From positions 1,674,001 through 1,738,000 of the forward strand of contig CP108521.1 of NCBI GenBank assembly GCA_035999765.1: a DNA stretch of 64,000 bases, given 5' to 3'. Both the position numbers and the translations under genes were made by a program. The DNA comes from Streptomyces sp. NBC_01231. Lineage in GTDB: Bacteria; Actinomycetota; Actinomycetes; Streptomycetales; Streptomycetaceae. Position 1 is the stretch's first letter. Each line of letters starts with the position of its first letter. Below, piece by piece: positions 1 through 8,036 of the stretch. The notes beneath the pieces were generated by a model. It did no database searches, was not told the DNA's origin, and was given only the letters and a program-made list of their open reading frames with translations.

Positions 1-1177
1 CCCGCCGTCGCTTCATCACGTGCGCGGTCTGCCAGGTCCGCAGGACGACCTCGCCCACCCGCCCCATGGCCTGTGCGTCGGAGGAGATGATCGAGATGGC
101 GCCCAGGTCGTGGAGGATGTCCTCCGCGCCGATGGTGGAGGGCCGGATGCGGGACTCGGCGAAGGCGAGGTCCTCCGGGACGGCCGGGTTGAGGTGGTGG
201 CACACCATCAGCATGTCGAGGTGTTCCTCGGCGGTGTTGACGGTGAACGGCCGGGTCGGATTGGTCGAGCTCGGCAGCACGTGCGGCTCGGAGACCACGG
301 TCATGATGTCGGGGGCGTGCCCGCCGCCGGCGCCCTCGGTGTGGTACGCGTGGATCCCGCGGCCGGCGATCGCCGCGAGGGTGTCCCCCACGAACCCGGC
401 CTCGTTCAGTGTGTCCGTGTGGATCGCGACCTGGATACCGGTCCGGTCGGCGACGGTCAGCGAGGCGTCGATGACGGCCGGGGTGGAGCCCCAGTCCTCG
501 TGCAGCTTCAGACCGAGCGCGCCACCGCGGATCTGGGACAGCATCGCCTCGTGGGAGACGGTGTTGCCCTTGCCGAGGAAGCCGATGTTCAGGGGGTACT
601 GCTCCATCGCCTCCAGCATCCGGGCCAGATGCCACGGACCGGGCGTGACGGTGGTCGCCTTGGAGCCCTCGGCCGGTCCGGTGCCGCCGCCGACCAGCGT
701 GGTGACGCCCGCGGACAGCGCCTCGTCGGCGATCTGCGGACAGATGAAGTGGACGTGCGCGTCGACCGCTCCCGCGGTCAGGATCCGGCCGTTGCCCGCG
801 ATGATCTCGGTCTCCGGGCCGATGACCAGGTCGGGGTGCACCCCGTCCATGGTGTCGGGGTTGCCCGCCTTGCCGATCCCGGTGATCCGCCCGTCGCGGA
901 TGCCGACGTCGGCCTTGACGATGCCCCAGTGGTCGACGATCACGGCACCGGTGATGACGGTGTCGGGGGTGCCCTCCGCGCGGGTGGCCCGCGACTGGCC
1001 CATGGACTCGCGGATGACCTTGCCGCCGCCGAACACGGCCTCGTCACCGGCCCGTCCCGGCCCGCCGGAACGATCTTCCTCGATCTCGATCAGCAGGTCG
1101 GTGTCGGCGAGCCGAACGCGGTCGCCGGTCGTCGGGCCGAACAGGTCGGCGTACGCGGCACGCGAGATCTCAGGCAT
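1..1177 (-). CDS. ureC: Urease subunit alpha UreC, 3' part cut by window edge
   Basis: Nickel-dependent catalytic subunit that hydrolyses urea to ammonia and carbamate in the cytoplasm. About 392 N-terminal residues are visible; family members have about 570, so the C-terminal third lies outside the window. Visible signatures are the two nickel-ligand histidines in AVDAHVHF, the lysine that is carbamylated in the family in [15 protein letters not shown], and the mobile-flap histidine in MVCHHLNP. The ATG start ([15 protein letters not shown]) overlaps the end of ureB by 8 nt, so the two are translationally coupled. Accessory genes ureFGD would be expected just beyond the left edge. Confidence 0.96.
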   Translation of the reverse strand, partial: MPEISRAAYADLFGPTTGDRVRLADTDLLIEIEEDRSGGPGRAGDEAVFGGGKVIRESMGQSRATRAEGTPDTVITGAVIVDHWGIVKADVGIRDGRITGIGKAGNPDTMDGVHPDLVIGPETEIIAGNGRILTAGAVDAHVHFICPQIADEALSAGVTTLVGGGTGPAEGSKATTVTPGPWHLARMLEAMEQYPLNIGFLGKGNTVSHEAMLSQIRGGALGLKLHEDWGSTPAVIDASLTVADRTGIQVAIHTDTLNEAGFVGDTLAAIAGRGIHAYHTEGAGGGHAPDIMTVVSEPHVLPSSTNPTRPFTVNTAEEHLDMLMVCHHLNPAVPEDLAFAESRIRPSTIGAEDILHDLGAISIISSDAQAMGRVGEVVLRTWQTAHVMKRRR

Positions 1178-1481
1178 CGAGGGCACCTCCGGTCTCCCCG
1201 CGCAGGCCGGGCACCACACGGGCACCGGCCAGCGGGACGAGTTGGACGTCGACGGGGATGCCGGGCTCGAAGCGCACTGCGGTGCCGGCGGCGATGTCGA
1301 GGCGCTTGCCCCGGGCGGCCCCGCGGTCGAAGTCCAGCCCGGGGTTGGCCTCGGCGAAGTGGTAGTGGGAGCCGACCTGGACGGGCCGGTCGGCGGCGTT
1401 GAGGACGGTCAGCCGGGTGACCTCGCGGCCCTCGTTGTAGACGATCGGGTCGTCCGCGAACAGGAACTCTCCGGGAATCAT
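1170..1481 (-). CDS. ureB: Urease subunit beta UreB
   Basis: Non-catalytic beta subunit of the UreABC trimer, 103 residues, normal for a bacterial family that encodes gamma and beta separately. It starts [13 protein letters not shown] and contains [17 protein letters not shown], both typical of UreB. It lies between ureA (14 nt gap) and ureC (8 nt overlap, sequence ATGCCTGA), giving the order ureA-ureB-ureC on the minus strand in one operon. Nothing unusual is seen in the protein. Confidence 0.96.
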   Translation of the reverse strand: MIPGEFLFADDPIVYNEGREVTRLTVLNAADRPVQVGSHYHFAEANPGLDFDRGAARGKRLDIAAGTAVRFEPGIPVDVQLVPLAGARVVPGLRGETGGALDA

Positions 1482-1495
1482 GGCGGCCGCTCCGG

Positions 1496-1798
1496 TCAGA
1501 CGATCGGGTCGTGGACGGTGACGAGCTTGGTGCCGTCCGGGAAGGTCGCCTCGACCTGGACGTCGTGGATCATCTCGGGGATGCCCTCCATGACGTCGTC
1601 CCGGGTGAGCAGCTTGCGCCCGGACGCCATGAGTTCGGCCACGGTACGACCGTCACGGGCGCCTTCGAGGATGTGCGACGTGATGAGGGCGACGACCTCG
1701 GGGTGGTTCAGCTTGAGTCCGCGGGCCCGGCGCTTCTCGGCCACGTCGGCCGCCACATGGATGAGCAGCCTCTCTTGCTCGTGCGGGGTCAGTTGCAC
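1496..1798 (-). CDS. ureA: Urease subunit gamma UreA
   Basis: Gamma subunit of urease, 100 residues from the chosen GTG start (family length about 100). The reading frame is open 36 codons further upstream, but GTG at 1798 begins the conserved sequence [20 protein letters not shown] and has a GAGGTGGG ribosome binding site just before it. [19 protein letters not shown] and the C-terminal [11 protein letters not shown] are family hallmarks. It is the first gene of the urease operon, so the operon promoter should lie in the gene-poor stretch upstream. Confidence 0.96.
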   Translation of the reverse strand: MQLTPHEQERLLIHVAADVAEKRRARGLKLNHPEVVALITSHILEGARDGRTVAELMASGRKLLTRDDVMEGIPEMIHDVQVEATFPDGTKLVTVHDPIV

Positions 1799-2513
1799 GT
1801 CCCACCTCACAGTCCTCGCTCCGGACCGTGCGGGGTCCGATTGCCGCTGCCCCGGGGCAAAGTCCCTGGTGGCGTGGAGGGGCAGGCTAGTTGGACCGGG
1901 TTTCAATCGCGTTAACCGCGCCGTGATCCATTACCGCCCGGACGACCGGGCGCGGCATGGCGGGGACCGCCTCGAGGGTGAGGCCCGCCCGCAGGGCGAG
2001 GGTCCGGCTCAGGACAGCGGCCTCGCAGGCCACGCGCACGTACCCGAGCACCTCACCGACGATCGCCGAAACGGAGGGGAGGACGATGATGGCAAACCTG
2101 AACGAACGTTCGAAAGCCGCCGCGGCACCTCGCCTGGCCGCGACCGAGAGCCCCCTCCCGCCCTCGGCTCACCCCCCTCACCCTGCGGGCCTTCGCCCGG
2201 CCCGCGACCCGCGCCGCCCCACAAAGACCTGCCGACCGCCGCGACAGCTCGGGGGGAGCGACAGCTTGGGCAGCAGGAGGGTGCTTTCGAGATCCGCCCC
2301 TACGCCGACGAGGCGGCCGCACAGAACGCCGCCGAAGAGCGGACCGTATACGGCGCGGTAGCCGACACTGCCGAGGGTCCCGAGTCGCTTACCGCGGCGG
2401 CTGCGAGCCCGTTCGCCGCACAGCTGCTCCAGCAGTCGGTGACGCGCACAGGGGCTGCCGAGGCGGTCCAGGTCAGGACGGTGGACCACCGGTCCCACGC
2501 ACGGCCTCGCCGT
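1799..2513. other. 715-base stretch without a convincing gene
   Basis: This stretch separates the urease operon from the antitoxin gene. It must hold the urease promoter. A plus-strand ATG at about 2087 follows a purine-rich GGAGGA, but the reading frame behind it is low-complexity Pro/Arg/Ser and looks like no known family. A minus-strand frame (2178-2498) also has no recognisable domain. I searched both strands by eye for a RelE/YoeB-like toxin to go with the neighbouring antitoxin and saw none. It may be a decayed locus. Confidence 0.5.
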
Positions 2514-2792
2514 TCAGGAGGGCCCAGTGCCCCGGTGATGCGCCGCGATACCGAACCGCTGCTGTTCGCGCGGGGCGGACGCGACCTCGCGGACGCTGGA
2601 GACCGCGCTGATCACCTGCTCCTCCGCGGGCTCCTGGAGTTTCTCCAGCCGTTCGAGGTCGGCGGCGGACACCAGGGCGACGAGGGGTTTGCCGTGTCGT
2701 GTCACGACCACCCGCTCCCCGCCGTACACCACCTTGTTGATCAGGTCGGCGAGCTCAGCCCTGGCTTGCGTCACCGGAATCTCGTAGGCCAT
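2514..2792 (-). CDS. Phd/YefM-family antitoxin, apparently orphan
   Basis: 92-residue protein of the Phd/YefM antitoxin fold. It starts [20 protein letters not shown] and continues with [19 protein letters not shown], the two conserved blocks of the family (DNA-binding N-terminus, then the beta-strand). The C-terminal third, which wraps the toxin in characterised members, is less conserved. No RelE, YoeB or Doc gene is seen downstream, so the partner toxin is missing, elsewhere, or not needed. The gene is divergent from the ClpP-like gene, and the 63-bp gap between them carries TGTACA-type sites like those bound by YefM. Confidence 0.85.
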   Translation of the reverse strand: MAYEIPVTQARAELADLINKVVYGGERVVVTRHGKPLVALVSAADLERLEKLQEPAEEQVISAVSSVREVASAPREQQRFGIAAHHRGTGPS

Positions 2793-2810
2793 ACCCCCAT
2801 CATAACGTCA

Positions 2811-2825
2811 CGTACATCCTGTACA
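2811..2825. promoter_or_regulatory. Candidate YefM-type operator
   Basis: A perfect TGTACA palindrome lies at 2820-2825 and a one-mismatch copy, CGTACA, at 2811-2816, with starts 9 bp apart. Characterised YefM repressors recognise a TGTACA core. The sites sit in the only gap between the antitoxin start (2792) and the ClpP start (2856), so one bound repressor could control both genes. The link to this antitoxin is inference from position and sequence. Confidence 0.5.
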
Positions 2826-2855
2826 TTTTTTACAGACGCCGAAGGAGGGGTACCG

Positions 2856-3491
2856 ATGACCCGACCGTCCGCCCGCCACGTCCTGCCCGAGTTCACCGAA
2901 CGCACCAGCTCCGGGTCCCGGACGATGGATCCGTACTCGAAGCTCCTGGAGGGGCGGATCGTCTTCCTGGGCACGCCGATCGACGACATCTCGGCGAACG
3001 ACGTGATGGCCCAGTTGATGTACCTCGAACACCAGGACCCCGACCGGGACATCTCGCTGTACATCAACTCCCCCGGCGGCTCGTTCACCGCGATGTCGGC
3101 GATCTACGACACGCTGCAGTACGTCACGTGCGACGTGGAGACGTTCTGCCTGGGCCAGGCCGGCTCGTCGGCCGCGGTGCTGCTCGCCGCGGGCACGCCG
3201 GGCAAGCGCTCCGCGCTGCCCGGCGCACGCATGGTGATCCGCCAGCCCGCGTTCACCGAGCCGATCGAGGGGCAGGCCAGCGATCTGGCCATTCAGGCCG
3301 AGGAGTTGACCCGGGTACGGAGCCGACTGGAGGAGCTGCTCGTACGGCACACCGGGCGGACGCCGGAACAGGTGCACGCGGACATCGAGCGGGACAAGAT
3401 CCTCACCGCCCAGGAAGCCGTGGAGTACGGCCTGGTGGACCGCCTCGTCCCGAGCCGCAAGGCCTCACGTCCCGCACCCGGCGCGAGGTGA
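2856..3491 (+). CDS. ClpP-like protease subunit lacking the catalytic histidine
   Basis: ClpP-family protein of 211 residues. The family fold is clear: [21 protein letters not shown], the nucleophile loop [16 protein letters not shown] (Ser104 at the catalytic position) and [19 protein letters not shown] (Asp180 at the third triad position). The block that is normally M-I-H-Q-P reads V-I-R-Q-P, so the triad His is Arg129 (codon CGC at 3240-3242). It may therefore be inactive alone or act inside a mixed ring. Streptomycetes carry several ClpP paralogues, one encoded singly; this gene stands apart from a clpX or a second clpP. ATG 2856 follows GGAGGGG. Confidence 0.88.
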   Translation: MTRPSARHVLPEFTERTSSGSRTMDPYSKLLEGRIVFLGTPIDDISANDVMAQLMYLEHQDPDRDISLYINSPGGSFTAMSAIYDTLQYVTCDVETFCLGQAGSSAAVLLAAGTPGKRSALPGARMVIRQPAFTEPIEGQASDLAIQAEELTRVRSRLEELLVRHTGRTPEQVHADIERDKILTAQEAVEYGLVDRLVPSRKASRPAPGAR

Positions 3492-3498
3492 CCCCCCG

Positions 3499-3804
3499 AT
3501 GCTGCCCGATCTGCCACCGCTGCCCGCCCTCACCCGCGCCGAGGGCGAATTGATCGACCGTTATCTCGACGTGGTCGACCTCCTCGGCCGGATCAATCCG
3601 GCGCAGCACGGGGACACGTACCGAGGACTGCGTGCCGCGCAGGCACTGGTCGGCAAGGCGACCGCACTGCGGGACGCGCTGGAGCTGATGCACCGTCGGG
3701 GCGAGACCGAACTGCACGCCGACACGCTGGCGCGTGCGTTGCGCGTGCTGGACGGCGAGCGCCGCACGGCCCGCGTCACGGTGCCGCCGACCTCCGGCAG
3801 TTGA
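3499..3804 (+). CDS. Small helical hypothetical protein
   Basis: 101 residues, predicted mostly alpha-helical, with no cysteine, membrane segment or signal peptide. It begins MLPDLPPLPALTRAEGELID. It starts 7 nt after the ClpP-like gene's stop codon and is almost certainly co-transcribed and coupled with it. I do not recognise a domain. Its position suggests a partner or adaptor of the ClpP-like subunit, but the sequence itself does not show this. Codon bias is normal for the genome. Confidence 0.72.
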   Translation: MLPDLPPLPALTRAEGELIDRYLDVVDLLGRINPAQHGDTYRGLRAAQALVGKATALRDALELMHRRGETELHADTLARALRVLDGERRTARVTVPPTSGS

Positions 3805-4221
3805 CGCACTGCCAGCCGGTCCGGACGCGCCGCCCCACCCCCGAGCGTCCGGGCCGGAGCCGAAACGGACCAAACGGGGTACCGCTGTTCGGAGTAGACG
3901 CGGCTCCTTTTATCGGCCCTTCCAGGTTGCGCAACGCGCGTAGCCAGGGGACGAATCAGGACGTTCCGCTGCTGGTCCGGGCGCCTTCGGGCCCTTCAAC
4001 ACCCCTTCGAACACGAGGGTGTCCACCCGAACGGGTGAGTGGTGAGTAACAACACAAACCCCCGGTTCCATTGGGTTTTTCGGACATCCGTGAGTCAAGA
4101 TCCCTGACTGACGACAAGACCCCGCCACAGCGGCGGGGCGATCCGGGCGGGCGCCGAGTCCTGCCGCCGCCCGGATGACCGGTCGACAGGAGTGGATCGG
4201 CAGGAGTGGAGGACCCAAGCA
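3805..4221. other. Gap with two strong hairpins before the riboswitch
   Basis: No gene is seen. Two hairpins stand near the right end: a 7-bp stem with a 5-nt loop at 4120-4138 (CCCCGCC/GGCGGGG) and a perfect 10-bp stem at 4141-4150/4167-4176 (ATCCGGGCGG/CCGCCCGGAT) with a 16-nt loop. They could end transcription from the ClpP-like operon, or form the start of the leader RNA of the cell wall hydrolase. The promoter of that hydrolase should also be here, but I could not place it. Confidence 0.55.
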
Positions 4222-4358
4222 CGACGGGTCGCCGGAACGGTCGTCTCCGCATGGGAGACGCCGGGTCGAGCAGCCCTTGGGGTGAAGCCGCGTCAGCGGC
4301 CGGGCAACTTTGTCAGCCCGAATCCGACAGGTCATCCTTCACAGGCGGCTGACGAAGG
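4222..4358 (+). promoter_or_regulatory. c-di-AMP riboswitch (ydaO/yuaA type)
   Basis: Leader RNA of the following NlpC/P60 gene. The conserved ydaO blocks are visible in order: GGGTCGCCGGAAC (about 4226-4238), TTGGGGTGAAGCC (about 4278-4290) and CCCGAATCCGACAGGTCATCC (about 4317-4337). In streptomycetes this riboswitch class precedes cell wall hydrolase genes and lowers expression when c-di-AMP is bound. Right after the aptamer, CCTTC (4336-4340) can pair with GAAGG (4354-4358), which holds the ribosome binding site; this is a plausible expression platform. Outer boundaries are approximate. Confidence 0.88.
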
Positions 4359-4365
4359 GTTGCGC

Positions 4366-4839
4366 ATGACTGCGCTCAATCGTGTCCCGTCGCTCATGGT
4401 CCGGGCCGGTACGGCCTCGGCCTTCGCCATCGCCGCCGTCGGCGGCTCGATCGTGGTCCCGGGTGTCGCCTCCGACGCCGCGGCCGCCACGCCGGCGACG
4501 AAGGCACTCCAGGTCGCGGCGTCCAAGAAGGGCTCCCCGTACAAGTACGGGGCCACCGGACCGAAGAGGTTCGACTGCTCCGGGCTGACGCTGTACTCGT
4601 TCAAGAAAGCGGGCAAGAAGCTGCCCCGCACGGCAGCCCAGCAGTACAACAAGACGCGCCACATCTCCTCCAAGAGCCGCAAGGCGGGAGACCTGGTGTT
4701 CTTCCACTCGGGCTCGAACGTGTACCACGTCGGCATCTACGCCGGGAAGGGCAAGCTCTGGCACTCCCCGAAGACCGGGGACGTCGTCCGACTGCAGAAG
4801 ATCTGGACGAAGAGCGTCTGGTACGGCCGGGTCAAGTGA
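4366..4839 (+). CDS. Secreted NlpC/P60 cell wall hydrolase
   Basis: 157-residue peptidoglycan endopeptidase of the NlpC/P60 family. A signal peptide covers about residues 1-41, ending near ASDAAAA. The catalytic domain shows Cys71 in RFDCSGLTLYSF, His121 in YHVGIYAG and His133 in LWHSPKTGD, the family triad. Family members cut the D-Glu/diaminopimelate link in the stem peptide. The start ATG 4366 follows GAAGGG at a good spacing, although the frame is open upstream through the riboswitch. It is a single-gene unit under riboswitch control, with a strong terminator after it. Confidence 0.93.
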   Translation: MTALNRVPSLMVRAGTASAFAIAAVGGSIVVPGVASDAAAATPATKALQVAASKKGSPYKYGATGPKRFDCSGLTLYSFKKAGKKLPRTAAQQYNKTRHISSKSRKAGDLVFFHSGSNVYHVGIYAGKGKLWHSPKTGDVVRLQKIWTKSVWYGRVK

Positions 4840-4850
4840 CCCTCCCGCGC

Positions 4851-4882
4851 GGGGCGACGGCGAGCTGACACGCCGTCGCCCC
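4851..4882 (+). terminator. Strong hairpin terminator
   Basis: A perfect 12-bp G/C-rich stem (4851-4862 with 4871-4882) and an 8-nt loop, starting 11 nt after the hydrolase stop codon. It lies between convergent genes and could serve both directions. There is no long U-tract, as is usual in streptomycetes. Confidence 0.8.
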
Positions 4883-4933
4883 CGTGGGGCCTTTCGGGGT
4901 GCCCGTTCACCCACGGCCGCGCCCACCGCAGCG

Positions 4934-5392
4934 CTACGGCTCCTGCTGTCCCGCCGCCGGTACCGGCTCGGCCGGGACGGACCACGGCAGTTCGATGAAG
5001 ACCGTCTTGCCGCCCTCCCGGGTGGGCCTGACTCTCAGTTTGCCGCCGCACTCGGCGGCCAGCCACCGGATGATCACCATGCCCCGGCCGTTGTCCTGCT
5101 GGACGGCGGCCGGCAGTCGTTGGGGGAATCGCGGGTGGCTGTCGGTGACACCGATGCGCAGGTGTTCGTCACGGTCGAGCGCGATGTCCACGGTGAAGGT
5201 GGGTGACTGCCCGAAGGTGTGCTGTACGGCGTTCGTCGTGAGTTCGGAGACGATCAGGCGGATGCTGTCGGCGATGTCCGTGTCCGCCGCCAGTCCCCAC
5301 TCCAGCAGGGTGGTGAGCACATAGGCGCGGGCCGCGGAGACCGAGGCGGGAACGCTCGGCAGAGTGACGGATGCTTCCAGATGGTCTGCCAT
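4934..5392 (-). CDS. RsbW-like ATP-binding regulatory protein
   Basis: 152-residue GHKL-fold ATPase without membrane or phosphoacceptor segments. The N-box is SELTTNAVQHTF and the G-box DNGRGMVIIRWLAAECGG, as in RsbW/SpoIIAB-type serine kinases and the many streptomycete single-domain ATPases. It is divergent from the XRE regulator and DUF397 gene, forming the conserved trio typical of whiJ-like and abaA-like loci. ATG 5392 begins MADHLEASVTLPS. Whether it phosphorylates or just binds a partner is not visible in the sequence. Confidence 0.88.
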   Translation of the reverse strand: MADHLEASVTLPSVPASVSAARAYVLTTLLEWGLAADTDIADSIRLIVSELTTNAVQHTFGQSPTFTVDIALDRDEHLRIGVTDSHPRFPQRLPAAVQQDNGRGMVIIRWLAAECGGKLRVRPTREGGKTVFIELPWSVPAEPVPAAGQQEP

Positions 5393-5604
5393 GGCGACGT
5401 CGTCCCTTTCCCAGGGGCCCGCAGTCCGACACGGAGCGGATGGTTCGAGTACGGTCCCGGACTGGTGCTTCGTCGCCAGACTGCCATTACCGCGGCGGTC
5501 ACGGGAGGCGATCCACCAAGGAATGCATATATCTGTCGCTCGAAGCGGTGAACTCTATGACGACAGAGCGTATGTGGGTGCCTCGGTTGGAGTAAGGAGT
5601 AGCC

Positions 5605-6465
5605 ATGCAGCACGGTCCCGCGGTGCGCCGCCGGAAACTGGGGGCGGAACTGCGTTCCCTGCGCACCGGTACCGGGCTCACGAGTGGTGAGGCGGCCCGG
5701 TTGGTGGGCTGGCACCAGTCGAAGGTGAGCCGGATCGAGACCGGCGCCAGCGGGGTGAAACCGGCCGATGTGCGATTACTGCTGGACGCCTACGGAGTGC
5801 GTGACTCTCAACTACGGGAGTTGCTGCTGGTGTTGGCGGGGTCCGACGAGAGCACCGGCCGGCACCACTGGTGGCACGCGTACCGCGGGGTGCTGCCGCC
5901 CACCTACCGGGACTTCATCAGCCTGGAGTCGCAGGCGAGCGAGATGCGCACGCTGGAGACCTCCGTGGTGCCCGGCCTGTTGCAGACGGCGGAGTACGCC
6001 CGGGCGGTGACCAGGGCGGCGGCCGACGGCCTGGACGACGAGCGGGTGGACGCACTGGTCGAGGTGCGGCTGGCCAGGCAGGACGTGCTGCGATCGCAAC
6101 CGCCGTTGACACTGGGCGCCGTACTGGACGAGGCGGTGCTGCGGCGCGAGGTCGGCGGCCCCAAGGTGATGCAGCGACAGCTGGAGCGCCTGGTCGAGGC
6201 CGCACGGCTGCCCCAAGTGCGGTTGCAGGTACTGCCGTTCGCAGCCGGGGCGCACATAGGTGTCACCGGGCCTTTCGTTATCTTCTCATTTTCGAGCACA
6301 TCTGATCTGGATGTGGTTGTTCTCGACCACTTGACGAGTAGCCTCTACCTCGAACGGAAAGAAGACCTTCAGGCCTACACCGAGGCCTTCAACTCCCTTC
6401 AGTTCCACGCCCTTTCGCCCGAGGACTCGTTGGATTACATCGCCGCGATAGGTGACGGCGCGTAA
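5605..6465 (+). CDS. XRE/WhiJ-type DNA-binding regulator (HTH + DUF5753)
   Basis: 286 residues. An N-terminal helix-turn-helix (about residues 10-65; LRTGTGLTSGEAARLVGWHQ then SKVSRIETG) is followed by the streptomycete C-terminal domain with the hallmarks ETSVVPGLLQTAEYARAV, EVRLARQ and FVIFSF. WhiJ-like proteins repress development genes until released by their small DUF397 partner, which is encoded 9 nt downstream. The divergent ATPase shares the 212-bp upstream gap, so autoregulation there is likely but not shown. The target genes cannot be told from sequence. Confidence 0.92.
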   Translation: MQHGPAVRRRKLGAELRSLRTGTGLTSGEAARLVGWHQSKVSRIETGASGVKPADVRLLLDAYGVRDSQLRELLLVLAGSDESTGRHHWWHAYRGVLPPTYRDFISLESQASEMRTLETSVVPGLLQTAEYARAVTRAAADGLDDERVDALVEVRLARQDVLRSQPPLTLGAVLDEAVLRREVGGPKVMQRQLERLVEAARLPQVRLQVLPFAAGAHIGVTGPFVIFSFSSTSDLDVVVLDHLTSSLYLERKEDLQAYTEAFNSLQFHALSPEDSLDYIAAIGDGA

Positions 6466-6474
6466 GGAGGCACC

Positions 6475-6702
6475 ATGACCGCACTGCCTCGGCACGTACC
6501 TTCCACTACCGATCTGCCCGACGCGCGGTGGCTGCGCAGCAGCTACAGCACCGGAGCCAACAACTGCGTCGAGACGACCCGGCCGAATTCCGGCCGCTGG
6601 GCCGGTCTGCTCGCCGTACGCGACTCCAAGGACCCGGCCGGACCCGCGCTGCTCTTCTCCTCCGAGAGCTGGGCGGGCTTCACGACCGCGTTCCGGTCCT
6701 GA
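6475..6702 (+). CDS. DUF397 protein
   Basis: 75-residue DUF397 protein. Family blocks are WLRSSYSTGANNCVE near residue 20, AVRDSKDP near residue 50 and ALLFSSESWAGF near the C-terminus. A strong AAGGAGG at 6464-6470 overlaps the stop of the XRE gene, so translation is coupled. In characterised whiJ-type loci the DUF397 protein binds the XRE protein and relieves repression; the same role is inferred here from the conserved arrangement. Confidence 0.93.
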   Translation: MTALPRHVPSTTDLPDARWLRSSYSTGANNCVETTRPNSGRWAGLLAVRDSKDPAGPALLFSSESWAGFTTAFRS

Positions 6703-6729
6703 TCAGCCCCCCCCCGGCCCATCGGGGTG

Positions 6730-6752
6730 CGGCGTACGGCCGTGTCACGCCG
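6730..6752. terminator. Weak hairpin between convergent genes
   Basis: Six-bp arms CGGCGT (6730-6735) and ACGCCG (6747-6752) with an 11-nt loop, in the 52-bp gap between the DUF397 and bioF stop codons. It could end transcription from both sides. The stem is short, so this is only a candidate. Confidence 0.35.
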
Positions 6753-6754
6753 AC

Positions 6755-7882
6755 TCATGGTCGTGTCTCGCCGATCACCCGTACAGCGCGTTCGATCTGC
6801 CCCGCGGAGAGATCCGCACGGGCGGTCAGTCTCAGCCGTGAGATGCCGTCGGGAACGGAAGGAGGTCGGAAGCAGCCCACGGCCAGCCCGGCGGTACGGC
6901 AGTCGGCCGCCCAGCCGACCGCCGTCTCCGGGGACGGCGCGCGCACGGAGACCACCGCGGCGTCCGGGCGTACCGCCCGCAGCCCCGCGGCGGTCAGACG
7001 GGCGTGGAGTTCGCCCGCGACCTCGCGTGCCCGCGCCGCCCGGTGCGGCTCCCGGCGCAGCAGCCGCAGCGCCGCCAGCGCCGCGCCGGTCGCCGCGGGG
7101 GCGAGGCCGGTGTCGAAGATGAACGTCCGGGCCGCGTTGACCAGGTGGTCGATCACTCGGGCGGGGCCCAGCACGGCGCCGCCCTGGCTGCCGAGCGACT
7201 TGGACAGCGTGACCGTCACGACGACGTCGTCCGCCCCCGCGAGACCCGCCGCCTGCGGGGCGCCGCGGCCGCCGTCGCCCAGGACACCGAGTCCGTGGGC
7301 GTCGTCGACCACCAGCCCGGCGCCGCGCTCCCGGCATGCCGCGGCCAGGGCGGCCAGCGGGGCCGCGTCGCCGTCCACCGAGAAGACCGTGTCGGACACC
7401 ACGACGGCGGGGCCCTCGTGCGTCCGCAGGGCCTTGCCCACGGCGTCCGGGTCGGCGTGCCCGACGACCTGGGTGGTGCCCCGGGCCAGTCGGCAGCCGT
7501 CGATCAGCGAGGCGTGGTTGCCCGCGTCGGAGACGATCAGCGAGCCGTGCGGAGCGAGCGCGGTGACCGCGGCCAGGTTCGCGGCGTAGCCCGACGAGAA
7601 GACGAGGGCCGCCTCGAAGCCGCAGAAGTCGGCCAGCTCGCGTTCCAGCTCGGCGTGGAGCGCGGTGGTCCCGGTGACCAGCCGAGAGCCGGTCGCGCCG
7701 CCGCCCCAGGTCCGGGCGGCTTCGGCCGCGCCCTCGGTGACCTCGGGATGGCGGGCCAGGCCGAGGTAGTCGTTGCTCGCGAGGTCCAGGAGCGGCGAGT
7801 CGGCGGGGCGGGGACGCAGCGTCCGTACGAGCCCGGCGCGGCGGCGTCGTTCCGCCTCCTCGTCGATCCAGCCGAACGCCAT
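6755..7882 (-). CDS. bioF: 8-amino-7-oxononanoate synthase BioF
   Basis: PLP enzyme joining pimeloyl thioester and L-alanine in biotin synthesis. 375 residues from ATG 7882, which follows GGAGGACC. Motifs: [12 protein letters not shown] near the N-terminus, [26 protein letters not shown] and the PLP-lysine block [12 protein letters not shown] (Lys228). The gene is transcribed away from bioB, and the 154-bp gap between them contains a GTGTGG/CCACAC palindrome that could bind a biotin regulator. The frame is open upstream of the chosen start, but only this start gives the usual family length. Confidence 0.95.
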   Translation of the reverse strand: MAFGWIDEEAERRRRAGLVRTLRPRPADSPLLDLASNDYLGLARHPEVTEGAAEAARTWGGGATGSRLVTGTTALHAELERELADFCGFEAALVFSSGYAANLAAVTALAPHGSLIVSDAGNHASLIDGCRLARGTTQVVGHADPDAVGKALRTHEGPAVVVSDTVFSVDGDAAPLAALAAACRERGAGLVVDDAHGLGVLGDGGRGAPQAAGLAGADDVVVTVTLSKSLGSQGGAVLGPARVIDHLVNAARTFIFDTGLAPAATGAALAALRLLRREPHRAARAREVAGELHARLTAAGLRAVRPDAAVVSVRAPSPETAVGWAADCRTAGLAVGCFRPPSVPDGISRLRLTARADLSAGQIERAVRVIGETRP

Positions 7883-7950
7883 CGGTCCTCCAGGGCTTTT
7901 GGCTTTTGTAGGCAGTGCACAGACACTAGCGGGACAACCAGGCACCCAGT

Positions 7951-7968
7951 GTGTGGCGATACCCACAC
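7951..7968. promoter_or_regulatory. Palindrome between bioF and bioB
   Basis: GTGTGG (7951-7956) and CCACAC (7963-7968) form a perfect 6-bp inverted repeat with a 6-bp spacer in the divergent biotin promoter region. It does not match the GTTCAC-type BioQ box that I know from other actinobacteria. A role as the operator for both biotin transcripts is inference from position. Confidence 0.35.
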
Positions 7969-8036
7969 GTAGAAGCGCCTCTGTTGTGCGAACTCTCCTT
8001 GGCCCCGGACGGCTCCTTAGGACAGGATCGGCTTTC

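Noticed and set aside
2087..2361. Possible small plus-strand gene with a GGAGGA site before ATG.
   Set aside because: The product is low-complexity Pro/Arg/Ser with no family resemblance, and no neighbour supports it.
1799..2513. Search for a RelE/YoeB-like toxin to pair with the antitoxin at 2514.
   Set aside because: No frame on either strand shows the YoeB/RelE core or suitable length with sensible composition.
66..3491. A 1141-codon plus-strand reading frame running from the urease genes into the ClpP-like gene.
   Set aside because: Its first two thirds are antisense to ureC/ureB/ureA or cross an empty region; only the last 211 codons (from 2856) are a real protein. Long open antisense frames are expected at this G+C content.
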